The notes: generated by a model from the letters alone, not told the origin. DNA of 64,000 bases from Streptomyces sp. 2114.4 (GCF_900187385.1 NZ_FYEY01000001.1:5394001-5458000); one strand, 5' to 3'. Positions 15,128 through 24,203 are shown, counted from the first letter of the stretch. A program made the numbers and translations.

Positions 15128-16816
15128 ATGGCCAGGGAATTCCAGCGGGGCCACAAGGCCAAGATCGGTGATCTGACGGCGGGAACGGATCTGTACGTCG
15201 GCGTGCAGATCGCCGGACCCGGCCTGACCTTCGACATCAGCTGCTTCGGACTGGACGCCGACGAGCGGCTGTCCGACGACCGGTACTTCGTCTTCTTCAA
15301 CCAGCCCAAGACGCCCGAGGAATCGGTCCAGCTGCTCGGGGCGCAGGCCGGCGACAGCGAGTCCTTCCGGGTCACCCTCGACAAGATCCCGCCGCACATC
15401 CAGAAGCTCTCCTTCACCGCCGCGCTCGACGGTGCGGGCCAGGTCTCGCAGATCGGCCCCGGCTACCTCCGGATCGTGGCCGGCGGCGAAGAGGTCGCCC
15501 GCTACTCCTTCACCGGCAGCGAGTTCAGCACCGAACGCGCCGTCATGCTGGGCGACTTCTACCTCAAGGACGTCTGGCGCTTCGCCGCCGTCGGCCAGGG
15601 CTTCGACGGCGGACTGGAGGCGCTGCTGAAGAACTTCGGCGGCGAGGTCGCCGAGGAGGCCGAGGCCCCGGCGCCGCCCCCCGCGGCACAGGGCGCGCCC
15701 GGCTTCGCGCCGCCCTCCGGTGCGGCGGCCCCCGCACCGTCCTTCGGGGTGCCCGCCGCCCCCGCACCGCAGCAGCCCGCGCCCGACTTCGGCCCGCCCC
15801 AGGGCGCGCCGCAGGCGCCCCCGGCCGCGCCGCAGCCCACCGAGCCGCAGGTGCACCTCGCGCCCACCCTCGCCGCGCCGCCGGCCCCGCCCGCTGTGCC
15901 CGGCCCGCCCGGCCAGCAGCCGCCGGCCCCGTACGGTCAGCCGGCGCCCGGTCAGGACCCGTACGGCCGGCAGCAGACCGCACCCGGCGGCTTCCCCGGC
16001 CAGCAGGCCCCGCAGGCACCGCCCTACGGGCAGCCCGCCCCGCCGCCCGGCGGATACGGACCCCCGCAGCCCGCCCCCTACGGGCAGCCGGGACAGCAGC
16101 CCCCGGGCGCCCCGTACGGCGGCGGCCAGACCCCGGCGGTCCCCCAGGGCGGCGGCCCGAGCCTCGGCGTCGTCCTGGACAAGTACAAGGAAGCCCCCAC
16201 CGGCCGGCGCTGGACCCCGCAGAACAGCAAGCTGATCCGCGTCGACCTCGGCGTCGACGGCCAGCCGGTGCTCGCCCGCCAGGGCAGCATGGTGCTCTAC
16301 CAGGGCAAGGTCGACTTCGGCTACAAGGGCGCCGGCTTCCGCGGCCGGATCGTCGGCAACGCCACCGGCCAGGAAATGCAGCTGATGCGCTGCACCGGCC
16401 AGGGCCAGGTCTTCTTCGCCGAGAACAGCGCCCACGTCCACCCCATCGAGCTGCAGGGCGACGCCATCTGTGTGTCCGCCGACAGCGTCCTCGCCTTCGA
16501 CGAGTCGCTGCAGCACGAGGTCCGCAGGATCGAGGGCCACGGCATCCCCGGTGGCGCCCTGTTCACCATGCAGTTCCAGGGGACCGGCACCCTCGTCGTC
16601 AAGACCCAGGGCACCCCGGTCGTCCTGCCGGTCACCCCGACCACCTTCGCCGACGCCAACGCCATCGTGGCCTGGTCCGCGGGTTCGCAGGTGATCATCT
16701 CCAGCCAGGTGAGCCTGCGTCGGCACGCCTTCCCCGGCCACTCGGGCGAGACCGTGAACCTCCAGTTCCGCGGTGCGCCCGGCAACTTCATCGTCGTCCA
16801 GCCCTACGAGGTCTGA
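15128..16816 (+). CDS. TerD-AIM24 fusion protein
   Basis: A 562-aa two-domain protein. Residues 1 to about 178 are a TerD domain (tellurium/stress-resistance family, usually Ca2+-binding), with the conserved DISCFGLDADERLSDDRY and FFNQP segments. A Pro/Gln/Gly-rich linker (about 180-350, many YGQPAP-like units) leads to a C-terminal AIM24/DUF124 beta-barrel domain (LARQGSMVLYQG ... FIVVQPYEV). The ATG start gives a clean TerD N-terminus. Two single-domain AIM24 genes follow at 15 and 19 base gaps, so the three form an operon. The linkage suggests a stress-related complex at a membrane or protein surface; that is inference. Confidence 0.85.
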   Translation: MAREFQRGHKAKIGDLTAGTDLYVGVQIAGPGLTFDISCFGLDADERLSDDRYFVFFNQPKTPEESVQLLGAQAGDSESFRVTLDKIPPHIQKLSFTAALDGAGQVSQIGPGYLRIVAGGEEVARYSFTGSEFSTERAVMLGDFYLKDVWRFAAVGQGFDGGLEALLKNFGGEVAEEAEAPAPPPAAQGAPGFAPPSGAAAPAPSFGVPAAPAPQQPAPDFGPPQGAPQAPPAAPQPTEPQVHLAPTLAAPPAPPAVPGPPGQQPPAPYGQPAPGQDPYGRQQTAPGGFPGQQAPQAPPYGQPAPPPGGYGPPQPAPYGQPGQQPPGAPYGGGQTPAVPQGGGPSLGVVLDKYKEAPTGRRWTPQNSKLIRVDLGVDGQPVLARQGSMVLYQGKVDFGYKGAGFRGRIVGNATGQEMQLMRCTGQGQVFFAENSAHVHPIELQGDAICVSADSVLAFDESLQHEVRRIEGHGIPGGALFTMQFQGTGTLVVKTQGTPVVLPVTPTTFADANAIVAWSAGSQVIISSQVSLRRHAFPGHSGETVNLQFRGAPGNFIVVQPYEV

Positions 16817-16831
16817 GGGAGCCCGCACGTC

Positions 16832-17515
16832 ATGAACCAGCAGCAGCTGTCGGGCTACGCCCCGACCCCGCCCGCCGCCCGTATGGAGAACCACGGCAGC
16901 GCCATGGTGAAGATCGCCATGCAGAGCGGCCAGGACGTCTTCGCGCGCACCGGCTCGATGGTCGCCTACGAAGGCTTCGTCCAGTACGAGCCGAACCCGC
17001 CCGCCGTCCGCCAGATGGCCTCCCAATGGCTCACCGGCGAAGGCGCACCCCTGATGAAGTGCTCCGGAGACGGTCTGCTCTACCTCGCCGACTACGGCGC
17101 CGACGTGGTCTGCATCAACCTCGACGGCGATTCGCTCTCCGTCAACGGCACCAACCTCCTCGCATTCGACGCGCAGCTCCAGTGGGGCGTGCAGCGCGTC
17201 AAGGGCATGGCGAAGTTCGCCGGCCAGGGCCTCTTCAACGTCGGGATCTCCGGCACCGGCTGGGTCGCCCTGACCTCCCGGGGCACGCCCATCGTCGTCG
17301 ACTGCGGCCGCGGCGAGGACGAGACCTATGTGGACCCGGACGCCCTGGTCGCCTGGTCGACCAACCTGAAGATGAAGGGCAAGCGCAGCTTCAAGGCGTC
17401 CTCGATGATCGGGCGCGGCAGCGGCGAGGCGTACCAACTGGGCTTCTCCGGCCAGGGATTCGTCGTCGTCCAGCCCAGCGAGGACAGCACCGACCGGCTC
17501 CGGGCCCGGGGCTGA
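16832..17515 (+). CDS. AIM24 family protein (second of three)
   Basis: A 227-aa AIM24/DUF124 protein, mostly beta strands, with the family pattern FARTGSMVAYEG near the start, FAGQGLFNVGISGTGWVAL in the middle and FVVVQPSE at the end. It is a tandem paralogue of its neighbours and probably hetero-oligomerises with them. The ribosome site GAGGGAG precedes the ATG. No catalytic residues are known for this family. Confidence 0.85.
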   Translation: MNQQQLSGYAPTPPAARMENHGSAMVKIAMQSGQDVFARTGSMVAYEGFVQYEPNPPAVRQMASQWLTGEGAPLMKCSGDGLLYLADYGADVVCINLDGDSLSVNGTNLLAFDAQLQWGVQRVKGMAKFAGQGLFNVGISGTGWVALTSRGTPIVVDCGRGEDETYVDPDALVAWSTNLKMKGKRSFKASSMIGRGSGEAYQLGFSGQGFVVVQPSEDSTDRLRARG

Positions 17516-17534
17516 GGGGGAGGACCGAACAGCC

Positions 17535-18293
17535 ATGCAGAGTCCGCTTTTCGCCTTCACCGAGGCGCAGACCCAGGACCGCTACGTCCTGCAGAACAGC
17601 CAGCTGCTGCGCGTCGCCCTCCAGGGCCACGAAGACCTCCTCGCCCGTAAGGGCGCCATGGTCGCCTACCAGGGGCTGCTCGAATTCGACGGCAACTACA
17701 CGACGCCCGGCCAGCAGCGCGCCCGCGCGCACTCCGGCGAGGGCCTGGACCTGATGCGCGTCTCCGGGCAGGGCACGGTCTACCTGGCCAACCTCGCCCA
17801 GTACGTCCATGTCGTCGACGTCGACCACGACGGCCTGACCGTCGACAGCAGTTACGTCCTGGCGCTGGACTCCGGCCTCCACTGGGAGGTCGTCTCCGTC
17901 GACAGCCAGTACGGCATCTCCGGCACCGGCAAGTACCAGCTCAACATCTCCGGACGGGGCAAGGTGGTCCTGATGACCTCCGGCGAGCCGCTGATGCTGC
18001 AGGTCACGCCCGACAAGTACGTCAACGCCGACGCCGACGCGGTGGTCGCCTGGTCCGCTTCGCTGCGGGTGCAGATGCAGGCGCAGACGCACTCCTCCGG
18101 GGTGTGGCGCCGGCGCGGCAACACGGGCGAGGGCTGGGAGCTCAGCTTCCTCGGCCAGGGCTACGCACTGGTCCAGCCCAGCGAACTGCTGCCGCCGCAG
18201 AACGCCGTCATGGGCTCCGGTGTGGCCGCCCAGTTCGGTATGGGCCAGCAGGGCGCGCGGGGCATGAACCAGGGCAACATCTTCACCAACTGA
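17535..18293 (+). CDS. AIM24 family protein (third of three)
   Basis: A 252-aa AIM24/DUF124 protein. The pattern LARKGAMVAYQG, then ISGTGKYQLNISGRGKVVLM, then YALVQPSELLPP matches the two upstream paralogues. The C-terminal ~35 residues (Gly, Met, Gln rich) are a flexible tail. GGGGGAGG precedes the ATG, and two strong hairpins follow the gene, closing the operon. Confidence 0.85.
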   Translation: MQSPLFAFTEAQTQDRYVLQNSQLLRVALQGHEDLLARKGAMVAYQGLLEFDGNYTTPGQQRARAHSGEGLDLMRVSGQGTVYLANLAQYVHVVDVDHDGLTVDSSYVLALDSGLHWEVVSVDSQYGISGTGKYQLNISGRGKVVLMTSGEPLMLQVTPDKYVNADADAVVAWSASLRVQMQAQTHSSGVWRRRGNTGEGWELSFLGQGYALVQPSELLPPQNAVMGSGVAAQFGMGQQGARGMNQGNIFTN

Positions 18294-18325
18294 GCGACTT
18301 CGGGGCGCCGTTGCCGCACCCACTT

Positions 18326-18355
18326 CGGCGCCCGCCCCGGGAAGGGCGGGCGCCG
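18326..18355. terminator. 12-bp stem terminator after the AIM24 operon
   Basis: Perfect complementary arms 18326-18337 and 18344-18355 with a six-base loop lie about 30 bases beyond the last AIM24 gene. Confidence 0.75.
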
Positions 18356-18410
18356 CAGCGCATGGCGGTCCAGCGGTGCCGGGGCACTGGCGTCCGGCGG
18401 CCCGGCCGCT

Positions 18411-18450
18411 GCTCCCCAGCGGGGAGCGTGGCTGCTCCCCGCTGGGGAGC
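18411..18450. terminator. Nested palindrome, likely terminator of the reverse-strand Nudix gene
   Basis: Two 17-base segments (18411-18427 and 18434-18450) are exact reverse complements of each other, and each is itself nearly palindromic (GCTCCCC ... GGGGAGC). Either one long hairpin or two short ones can form. The element lies just past the stop codon of the Nudix gene. Confidence 0.7.
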
Positions 18451-18461
18451 GCAGGTGCCGT

Positions 18462-18992
18462 CTAGAGGAGAGCGCGGGTGCGCTCGACCAGCTGCACCAC
18501 CGACGCATCGGCGACGCCGGGCACCTCGTCGTAGGCGAACCACCGCAGATCCAGTGACTCGTCGCTGATCGCCGCCACCGCGTCCGCCGGAGCCAACGCC
18601 GCGTACTGGACGTCCAGATGCACCGCACACGGCGTCTGATGGCGGTCCAGCCGCACCGGGCCGCCGGGCAGCAGCGTCAGCCCCTGGGCGATCCCCGACT
18701 CCTCGCGCGCCTCCCGCAGCGCCGCCCCGGCCAGCGAGGCGTCCTCCGGCTCGCAGTGGCCGCCCATCTGCAGCCACATCTCCAGCTTGCGGTGCAGGGT
18801 CAGCAGCACCCGGCCGCCGGCCGGGTCGATCACCAGCGCACTGGCCGTGAGGTGCCCGTCCTTGCAGGGCTTCCACATGCCGTCCTGATGGGCGACGAGG
18901 TGGTCCAGATACGCCAGCCGCAGCTGTTCCTGTTCAGGCGACGGCGCGGGCCACTCCTTGAGCACCCGCGCCGCGTCCTCTCGCAGACTCAC
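18462..18992 (-). CDS. Nudix hydrolase
   Basis: A 176-aa Nudix-fold pyrophosphohydrolase. The Nudix helix is visible as GGHCEPED ... LREAREESG; the spacing between the first acidic residue and RE is slightly longer than canonical, a variant common in actinobacterial NTP-type Nudix proteins. No accessory domain identifies a substrate. Its start overlaps the stop of the upstream metalloprotease gene (ATGA-type, four bases), so the two are cotranscribed. Confidence 0.85.
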   Translation of the reverse strand: MSLREDAARVLKEWPAPSPEQEQLRLAYLDHLVAHQDGMWKPCKDGHLTASALVIDPAGGRVLLTLHRKLEMWLQMGGHCEPEDASLAGAALREAREESGIAQGLTLLPGGPVRLDRHQTPCAVHLDVQYAALAPADAVAAISDESLDLRWFAYDEVPGVADASVVQLVERTRALL

Positions 18993-20467
18993 TTGCCGCC
19001 GTCACCCCTGCTCTCGCCGGACGCCTCGTCCGGGCCGCCGTCCTCCCGGGCGGACCTGCCCGGGTCCGGCTTGCCCAGATCGGGCTTGCCGCCGCTCGCG
19101 GCCTCGCCGAGCATCTTGTCGAGCTCGGAGAAGTCCGGCTGCTCGTGGTGGACGAACCCGTCCGGGTCGTCCAGGTCCGCCGCCGTCGGCAGCATGTCCG
19201 GGTGCTCCCACAGACCGTCGCGGCCCTCCAGGCCCCGCGCGTCCGTCAGCGACGCCCACAGCCGCGAGGCGTCCCGCAGCCGCCGCGGCCGCAGATGCAG
19301 ACCGATCAGCGTCGAGAACGTCTGCTCGGCGGGACCACCGCTGGCCCGGCGCCGCCGCAGCGTCTCACGGAGCTTGTCCGCCGATGGCAGATGCGGCTTG
19401 GCGGCGGCGTGCACCACCGCGTCCACCCAGCCCTCGACGAGGGCCAGTGCGGTCTCCAGCCGGGCCAGCGCCGCCTTCTGCTCCGGGGTGTCCTCGGGCT
19501 GGAACATGCCCTGCTGAAGGGCGTTCTGCAGCTCCTCGGGATGCTGCGGATCGATCTGGCCGACCACGTCCTCCAGCTTGGTGGTGTCGACCTTGATGCC
19601 GCGCGCATAGCCCTCGACGGCACCGAACAGATGCGAGCGCAGCCACGGCACATGGGCGAAGAGCCGCTGGTGGGCGGCCTCGCGCAGGGCCAGATACAGC
19701 CGCACTTCCTCTTCCGGTACACCCAGGCCCTCGCCGAACCTCGCGATGTTCCCCGGCAGCAGCGCGGCCTTGCCGGCCGGCCCCAGCGGAAGCCCGATGT
19801 CCGTCGAACCCACGACCTCGCCGGCCAGCACGCCCAGCGCCTGGCCGATCTGGGTGCCGAACATCGCGCCGCCCATGGAGCGCATCATCCCGAGCAGCGG
19901 GCCCGCCATGGCCTGCATCTCCCCGGGCAGGACGTCACCCATGGCCGCTCCGACGCGCTCGGCGAGCGGATTGACCAGGTCCTTCCACACGGGGAGGGTT
20001 TCCTCGACCCACTCCGCGCGGCTCCAGGCCACCACGGAGCCGGAGCCCGACGGCAGCGACGTCACACCGTCCAGCCACAGGTCGGCGAGGCGTACGGCCT
20101 CCTCGACCGCGCCGCGCTCACCCGGCGACAGGCTCGCGTCCTTGCTGCCGTCCTCGGCGCCCTGCGCGACGGTCTGCCGCGCAATGTCCTTGGCCATGTC
20201 CCAGTTCACCGGGCCGCCCTCGTAGGAGAGCATCTGTCCGAGCTTCTGGAAGGCGGCTCCCAGGTCGCCAGGGTTCATCTCGCCGCCGGGGCCGCCCATG
20301 CCGCCGAAGAGCGCCGCGAAGGGATTGTCCGCGCCACCGCTCCCGCCGCCGAACCCGAAGGGGTTTGCGGGGCCCTGGCTACCTCCCTGGCCGCCCTTCT
20401 TCTCGCCGTTGTCGCCGTCCTCCGGCTCCTCCGGCGGAAGGCCGAATCCAAATGGGGTGTCACTCAC
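18989..20467 (-). CDS. DUF2342-type zinc-dependent metalloprotease
   Basis: A 492-aa cytoplasmic protein of the actinobacterial DUF2342 'zinc-dependent metalloprotease' family, corresponding to mycobacterial Rv3195. The N-terminal ~70 residues are Gly/Asn/Pro-rich (NPFGFGGG type); the core is helical with the family motif ALREAAHQRLFAH, whose histidines are the presumed metal ligands. The C-terminus is Asp/Gly-rich. The GTG start has GAGGA upstream and matches the usual MSDTPFGFG start. The adjacent Nudix gene overlaps its 3' end. The substrate is unknown. Confidence 0.85.
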   Translation of the reverse strand: MSDTPFGFGLPPEEPEDGDNGEKKGGQGGSQGPANPFGFGGGSGGADNPFAALFGGMGGPGGEMNPGDLGAAFQKLGQMLSYEGGPVNWDMAKDIARQTVAQGAEDGSKDASLSPGERGAVEEAVRLADLWLDGVTSLPSGSGSVVAWSRAEWVEETLPVWKDLVNPLAERVGAAMGDVLPGEMQAMAGPLLGMMRSMGGAMFGTQIGQALGVLAGEVVGSTDIGLPLGPAGKAALLPGNIARFGEGLGVPEEEVRLYLALREAAHQRLFAHVPWLRSHLFGAVEGYARGIKVDTTKLEDVVGQIDPQHPEELQNALQQGMFQPEDTPEQKAALARLETALALVEGWVDAVVHAAAKPHLPSADKLRETLRRRRASGGPAEQTFSTLIGLHLRPRRLRDASRLWASLTDARGLEGRDGLWEHPDMLPTAADLDDPDGFVHHEQPDFSELDKMLGEAASGGKPDLGKPDPGRSAREDGGPDEASGESRGDGGK

Positions 20468-20659
20468 GGGTTTCCTCGGCTCGTAGGGCCGCCGACCAGG
20501 TGGCCGACGGCGGCTGCCCGACATCACCTCCAGCGTAGACACCCGGACCGCTTCGGGGCTCGGTGCTTCGCTGTCCCGGTGGCTGGGGCAGGATGGACGC
20601 CACCTGGTGCGCACGCATGACCACACGTCCGCACTGAAGACAACCGCTGGAGACGCCCG

Positions 20660-21811
20660 GTGAGTTCCCCAGATCCGACCGTTCGCGCAGCGCGAAACGC
20701 TGCGGCCCAGACCGAGAAGGCAGTCGATGGCGCAGGTGGGGCCATGGACCGGCCGCTGCGCCGGCCCGTGGTGGCCGTCACCGGAGCCGCCTCCGGAGTC
20801 GGTGCGCTGCTCACCCGCGCCCTGGTCGCCTCCGAGGAGGTCAAGGAGGTGGTGGCCATCGACGAGCGGCGCGGCGACGTCGCCGAGGCGCACTGGCACG
20901 TCCTGGACGTCCGGGACCCGGCCATCGCCGACAAGCTGCGCGGCGCCGACGTCGTCGTCCACCTGGCACTCGACCTCGACCTGGAGACCGACGACGCGGC
21001 GCGCACCGCCTACAACGTGCGCGGCACCCAGACCGTGCTCACCGCCGCCGCGGCCGCCGGCATCCACCGGGTGGTGCTGTGCACCTCCGCCATGGTGTAC
21101 GGGGCGCTGCCCGACAATGACGTTCCCCTGGCCGAGGACGCCGAACTGCGGGCCACCGCGGACGCCACCGGTGTCGGCGACCTCCTGGAGATCGAGCACC
21201 TGGCGCACCGTGCGCCCCGCGCACACCCCGGCCTGAACGTCACTGTGCTGCGCCCCACCGTCCTGGTGGGCGGCACGGACACCGCGCTGACCCGCTACTT
21301 CGAATCGCCCCGCCTCCTGGTTGTCGCCGGATCCCGTCCCGCCTGGCAGTTCTGCCACGTCGAGGACCTGGTCAGCGCCCTGGAGTTCGCCGCGCTGGAG
21401 AAGGTCGACGGCGAGCTGGCGGTGGGCTGCGACGGCTGGCTGGAGCAGGAGGAGGTCGAAGAGCTCTCCGGGATCCGGCGCATGGAGCTGCCGTCCTCGG
21501 TGGCCCTGGGCGCCGCCGCCCGCCTGCACCGCATCGGCCTGACGCCGTCCCCCGCGGGCGACCTCGCGTACACGATGCATCCATGGGTGGTCAGCGGCAG
21601 CCGGCTGCACGATGCGGGCTGGCGCCCCCGGTGGACGAACGAGGAGGTGCTGGCCGAGCTCCTGGAGGAGGTCGCCGGCCGGCACACCGTCGCGGGCCGC
21701 AGGCTGGGCCGCAAGGACGCCACCGCCGCGGGCGCCGCCGGTGCCACCGTCGCCCTCCTGGGCACCGCCGCCCTGGTACGCCGTGCCCGTAAGGCCCGCC
21801 GCCGGATCTGA
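20660..21811 (+). CDS. Atypical extended SDR (NAD-dependent epimerase-like)
   Basis: A 383-aa Rossmann protein with the dinucleotide motif VAVTGAASGVG and the SDR segments DVVVHLA, NVRGTQTVL and VTVLRPT. The region that normally holds YxxxK reads GVGDLLEIE, so the catalytic Tyr and Lys are absent; it may bind a nucleotide without redox catalysis. The C-terminal ~30 residues contain an Ala-rich hydrophobic segment followed by an Arg/Lys cluster, a possible membrane anchor. The GTG start has GGAGA upstream. moaE follows about 100 bases later. Confidence 0.75.
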   Translation: MSSPDPTVRAARNAAAQTEKAVDGAGGAMDRPLRRPVVAVTGAASGVGALLTRALVASEEVKEVVAIDERRGDVAEAHWHVLDVRDPAIADKLRGADVVVHLALDLDLETDDAARTAYNVRGTQTVLTAAAAAGIHRVVLCTSAMVYGALPDNDVPLAEDAELRATADATGVGDLLEIEHLAHRAPRAHPGLNVTVLRPTVLVGGTDTALTRYFESPRLLVVAGSRPAWQFCHVEDLVSALEFAALEKVDGELAVGCDGWLEQEEVEELSGIRRMELPSSVALGAAARLHRIGLTPSPAGDLAYTMHPWVVSGSRLHDAGWRPRWTNEEVLAELLEEVAGRHTVAGRRLGRKDATAAGAAGATVALLGTAALVRRARKARRRI

Positions 21812-21914
21812 GCGCCACCGGGCCGGCCGGGCTGGAGAAGTCTCCATACGGCGCCCGGGACGACCGGCGGAACCGGCAATACCCCACCGTGCCCGCGTAC
21901 GGCACGATGGGGGT

Positions 21915-22397
21915 ATGTCTGGCACGCCCTCCCCTTCGTCCCCCGGCCGCGACCACCCCGGTGAGCAGGCCGCGCCGGACCCGATCAGGCTCCTGGAGGT
22001 CCGCGAGCGCGCGCTGTCCGTGGACGAGGTGTTCGCGGCCGTGGGGGACTCGGCGGCCGGCGGTACGGCCCTGTTCGTGGGCACGGTCCGCTCGCACGAC
22101 AACGGCGCCGACGTCGAGGGCCTGGGCTACTCCGCGCACCCGACGGCCGAGGCGGAGATGCGCCGGATCGCCGAGAAGGTGATCGCCGACTTCCCGGTGC
22201 GGGCGCTGGCCGCCGTCCACCGTGTGGGTGATCTGCGCATCGGTGATCTGGCAGTGGTGGTCGCGGTGTCCTGCCCGCACCGCGGCGAGGCGTTCGAGGC
22301 CTGCCGCAGGATGATCGACGACCTCAAGCACGAGGTGCCGATCTGGAAGCACCAGACGTTCGCTGATGGGACCGAAGAATGGGTGGGAGCCCAGTAG
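21915..22397 (+). CDS. moaE: Molybdopterin synthase catalytic subunit MoaE
   Basis: The 160-aa large subunit of molybdopterin synthase, which with MoaD thiocarboxylate converts precursor Z to molybdopterin. Signature segments are FVGTVRSHDNG, VHRVGDLRIGD, VSCPHRGEAFEACRRMID and the active-site lysine region KHEVPIWKHQ. The first ~30 residues are a Ser/Pro-rich extension. The ATG start follows GGGG. No other moa gene is in the window, so the partner MoaD is elsewhere. Confidence 0.93.
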   Translation: MSGTPSPSSPGRDHPGEQAAPDPIRLLEVRERALSVDEVFAAVGDSAAGGTALFVGTVRSHDNGADVEGLGYSAHPTAEAEMRRIAEKVIADFPVRALAAVHRVGDLRIGDLAVVVAVSCPHRGEAFEACRRMIDDLKHEVPIWKHQTFADGTEEWVGAQ

Positions 22398-22650
22398 GGG
22401 GAGGGGGCCGCAACGCTCCGGCAGCGGAGGTCCGGCCCGGTGCGTAAGGCCGCTTTCCCGGGGCAGGCGACATGCAAGACGCGCAGGCAGTGGCCCTGTG
22501 GCCACGGGGTGATGGCCTCCGAACAGGAGGCCGAACCGGTGCCTTGTGTTCCGGTTGCGTAACCCGCCCCCTGGCGTGAGCGTTGACCCAGCAGATGGTT
22601 AATCTGCTTATTCGTCGATCGCGGTCGTACAAGGGGTTGGGAGGTCGCTG
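22398..22650. other. Intergenic region with two hairpins and a possible promoter
   Basis: Hairpins GGCCTCC/GGAGGCC (22514-22532) and AACCGG/CCGGTT (22534-22556) may end moaE transcription. TTGACC at 22583 with a small dyad AGCAGA/TCTGCT just downstream may belong to a promoter for the next gene; the -10 element is unclear. Confidence 0.35.
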
Positions 22651-22833
22651 ATGGGTGCGCTCCTCTGGTTGCTGATTCCGGTCGGTGCGGGGCTGATTGC
22701 CGCGGTGTGGAGCAGCTGGGCCCTACGGCACCGCAAGGCCGGGGATGTCGCGGAACTCGCGGGCTACGCCCGGTTCCGGGACGCCATGGAAAAGGAGCAC
22801 TCCGTTCCCGACCCCGCCTCGGACCCCGTCTGA
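22651..22833 (+). CDS. Small single-span membrane protein (60 aa)
   Basis: The ATG is preceded by GGGAGG. One transmembrane helix (LLWLLIPVGAGLIAAVW) is followed by a positively charged ALRHRK segment and a cytoplasmic tail, giving an N-out topology. No family name is recognised. It lies directly upstream of the PDZ-Lon protease gene on the same strand and could be a membrane partner. Confidence 0.7.
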   Translation: MGALLWLLIPVGAGLIAAVWSSWALRHRKAGDVAELAGYARFRDAMEKEHSVPDPASDPV

Positions 22834-22983
22834 CCTTCCCGCGCCGGCTGCGCGCCATCCGGGCCCGAGCCGCCCCCCATCGTGCGATGACCCTCGTGTA
22901 CGGGCGGGCCCACGGCCGGGCGTTCGACCTCGTACGGACGGCCCCGCGGGCCGGTTGTCATACCCGTCCCGTACTGTCGTTCC

Positions 22984-24081
22984 ATGCCACGCCGCACCGC
23001 GACGCTGCTCGCCTCGACCCTGATGCTGATCGCGCTGCTCTGCGCCGGGGTACTGATCCCCGTGCCCTACTCCGAGATGTCACCGGGGCCGACGGTCAAC
23101 ACCCTTGGTGATCACGACGGTGAGCCGGTGCTGCAGATCTCCGGCCGCAAGACGTACCCGACGACCGGTCATCTCAACATGACCACCGTCCGCGTCACCG
23201 GCCCCGACTACCGCATGAACCTCTTCGAGGCGGTGTACGGCTGGCTCGACCACGACAACGCCGTGGTGCCGCACAAGACGCTCTACCCCGAGGGACAGAC
23301 GGCCGAGCAGGCCGACCAGGAGAACGCCGAGGAGTTCAGCCAGTCCCAGGAGAGCGCCAAGGCCTCCGCCCTCAACCAGCTGCACATCCCGGTCGCCACC
23401 CAGACCGTGGTCGGTTCCGTCGTCAAGGACAAGCCGGCCGACGGGCGGCTGCACGCGGGCGATGTGATCAAGATGGTGGACGGCACGCAGGTCAAGCAGG
23501 CCGGCGACGTCGCCGAGCTCGTCACCCGGCACAAGCCGGGCGAGAAGGTGGTCTTCACGATCATCCCGGCCAAGGACGCCGCCGCCGCGGAGAAGCGGGG
23601 CAAGAAGCCCGCGACCGGCGAGAGGGAGATCACGGTCAGCACGCAGAAGGCGGACGACGGCCGCGCCATCGTGGGCATCCAGGCCCAGGTGGATCACACC
23701 TTCCCGTTCCCCATCGACGTCAAGCTGGCCGATGTCGGCGGCCCGAGCGCCGGGCTGATGTTCGCGCTCGGCATCGTCGACAAGCTCACGCCCGGGGACC
23801 TGACCGGCGGCAAGTTCGTGGCCGGCACGGGCACCATCGATGACAAGGGCAAGGTCGGCCCGATCGGTGGCATCTCGATGAAGACGGTCGGTGCACGGGA
23901 CAAGGGCGCCCAGTACTTCCTCACGCCCAAGGAGAACTGCGCCGCCGCGGCCAAGGACACCCCGCAGGGGCTCACCCTGGTCAAGGTCGGCACCATAGGC
24001 GACGCCGTCAAGGCGCTGGAGAAGATCCGCAAGGGCGACACCGCGGGCCTGCCGAGCTGCAGCCCCGCGGGCCACGCGTAG
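22984..24081 (+). CDS. PDZ domain-containing Lon-like (S16) protease, membrane anchored
   Basis: A 365-aa YlbL/Rv3194c-type protease. An N-terminal signal anchor (residues 8-26) exports the rest. A PDZ domain occupies about residues 130-210 (AGDVIKMVDGTQV), and the C-terminal Lon proteolytic domain has the catalytic Ser in GGPSAGLMFALG and the Lys in GGISMKTVGA. No AAA domain is present, so unlike cytosolic Lon it is not ATP-driven. The synteny with the UPF0182 gene downstream is conserved in mycobacteria. The ATG may lie on a short or leaderless transcript (TACTGT about 8-13 bases upstream). Confidence 0.9.
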   Translation: MPRRTATLLASTLMLIALLCAGVLIPVPYSEMSPGPTVNTLGDHDGEPVLQISGRKTYPTTGHLNMTTVRVTGPDYRMNLFEAVYGWLDHDNAVVPHKTLYPEGQTAEQADQENAEEFSQSQESAKASALNQLHIPVATQTVVGSVVKDKPADGRLHAGDVIKMVDGTQVKQAGDVAELVTRHKPGEKVVFTIIPAKDAAAAEKRGKKPATGEREITVSTQKADDGRAIVGIQAQVDHTFPFPIDVKLADVGGPSAGLMFALGIVDKLTPGDLTGGKFVAGTGTIDDKGKVGPIGGISMKTVGARDKGAQYFLTPKENCAAAAKDTPQGLTLVKVGTIGDAVKALEKIRKGDTAGLPSCSPAGHA

Positions 24082-24095
24082 GGGGACTTTGAAGA

Positions 24096-24129
24096 CAGGT
24101 CCTGGGGAGATGTCTCCCCCCAGGACCTG
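24096..24129. terminator. 12-bp stem terminator, convergent region
   Basis: CAGGTCCTGGGG (24096-24107) pairs with CCCCAGGACCTG (24118-24129), just beyond the protease stop codon, with a second AGGACCTG copy next to it. Confidence 0.75.
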
Positions 24130-24143
24130 AGGACCTGAAAACC

Positions 24144-24191
24144 GGGCGGCGGCCCGGGCCCGACGCGCACGTCAGGCCCGGGCCGCCGCCC
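24144..24191. terminator. 17-bp stem terminator, convergent region
   Basis: Perfect arms 24144-24160 and 24175-24191 with a 14-base loop lie between the two converging genes, close to the end of the reverse-strand gene. Confidence 0.8.
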
Positions 24192-24203
24192 CGCAGGCCG
24201 CCG

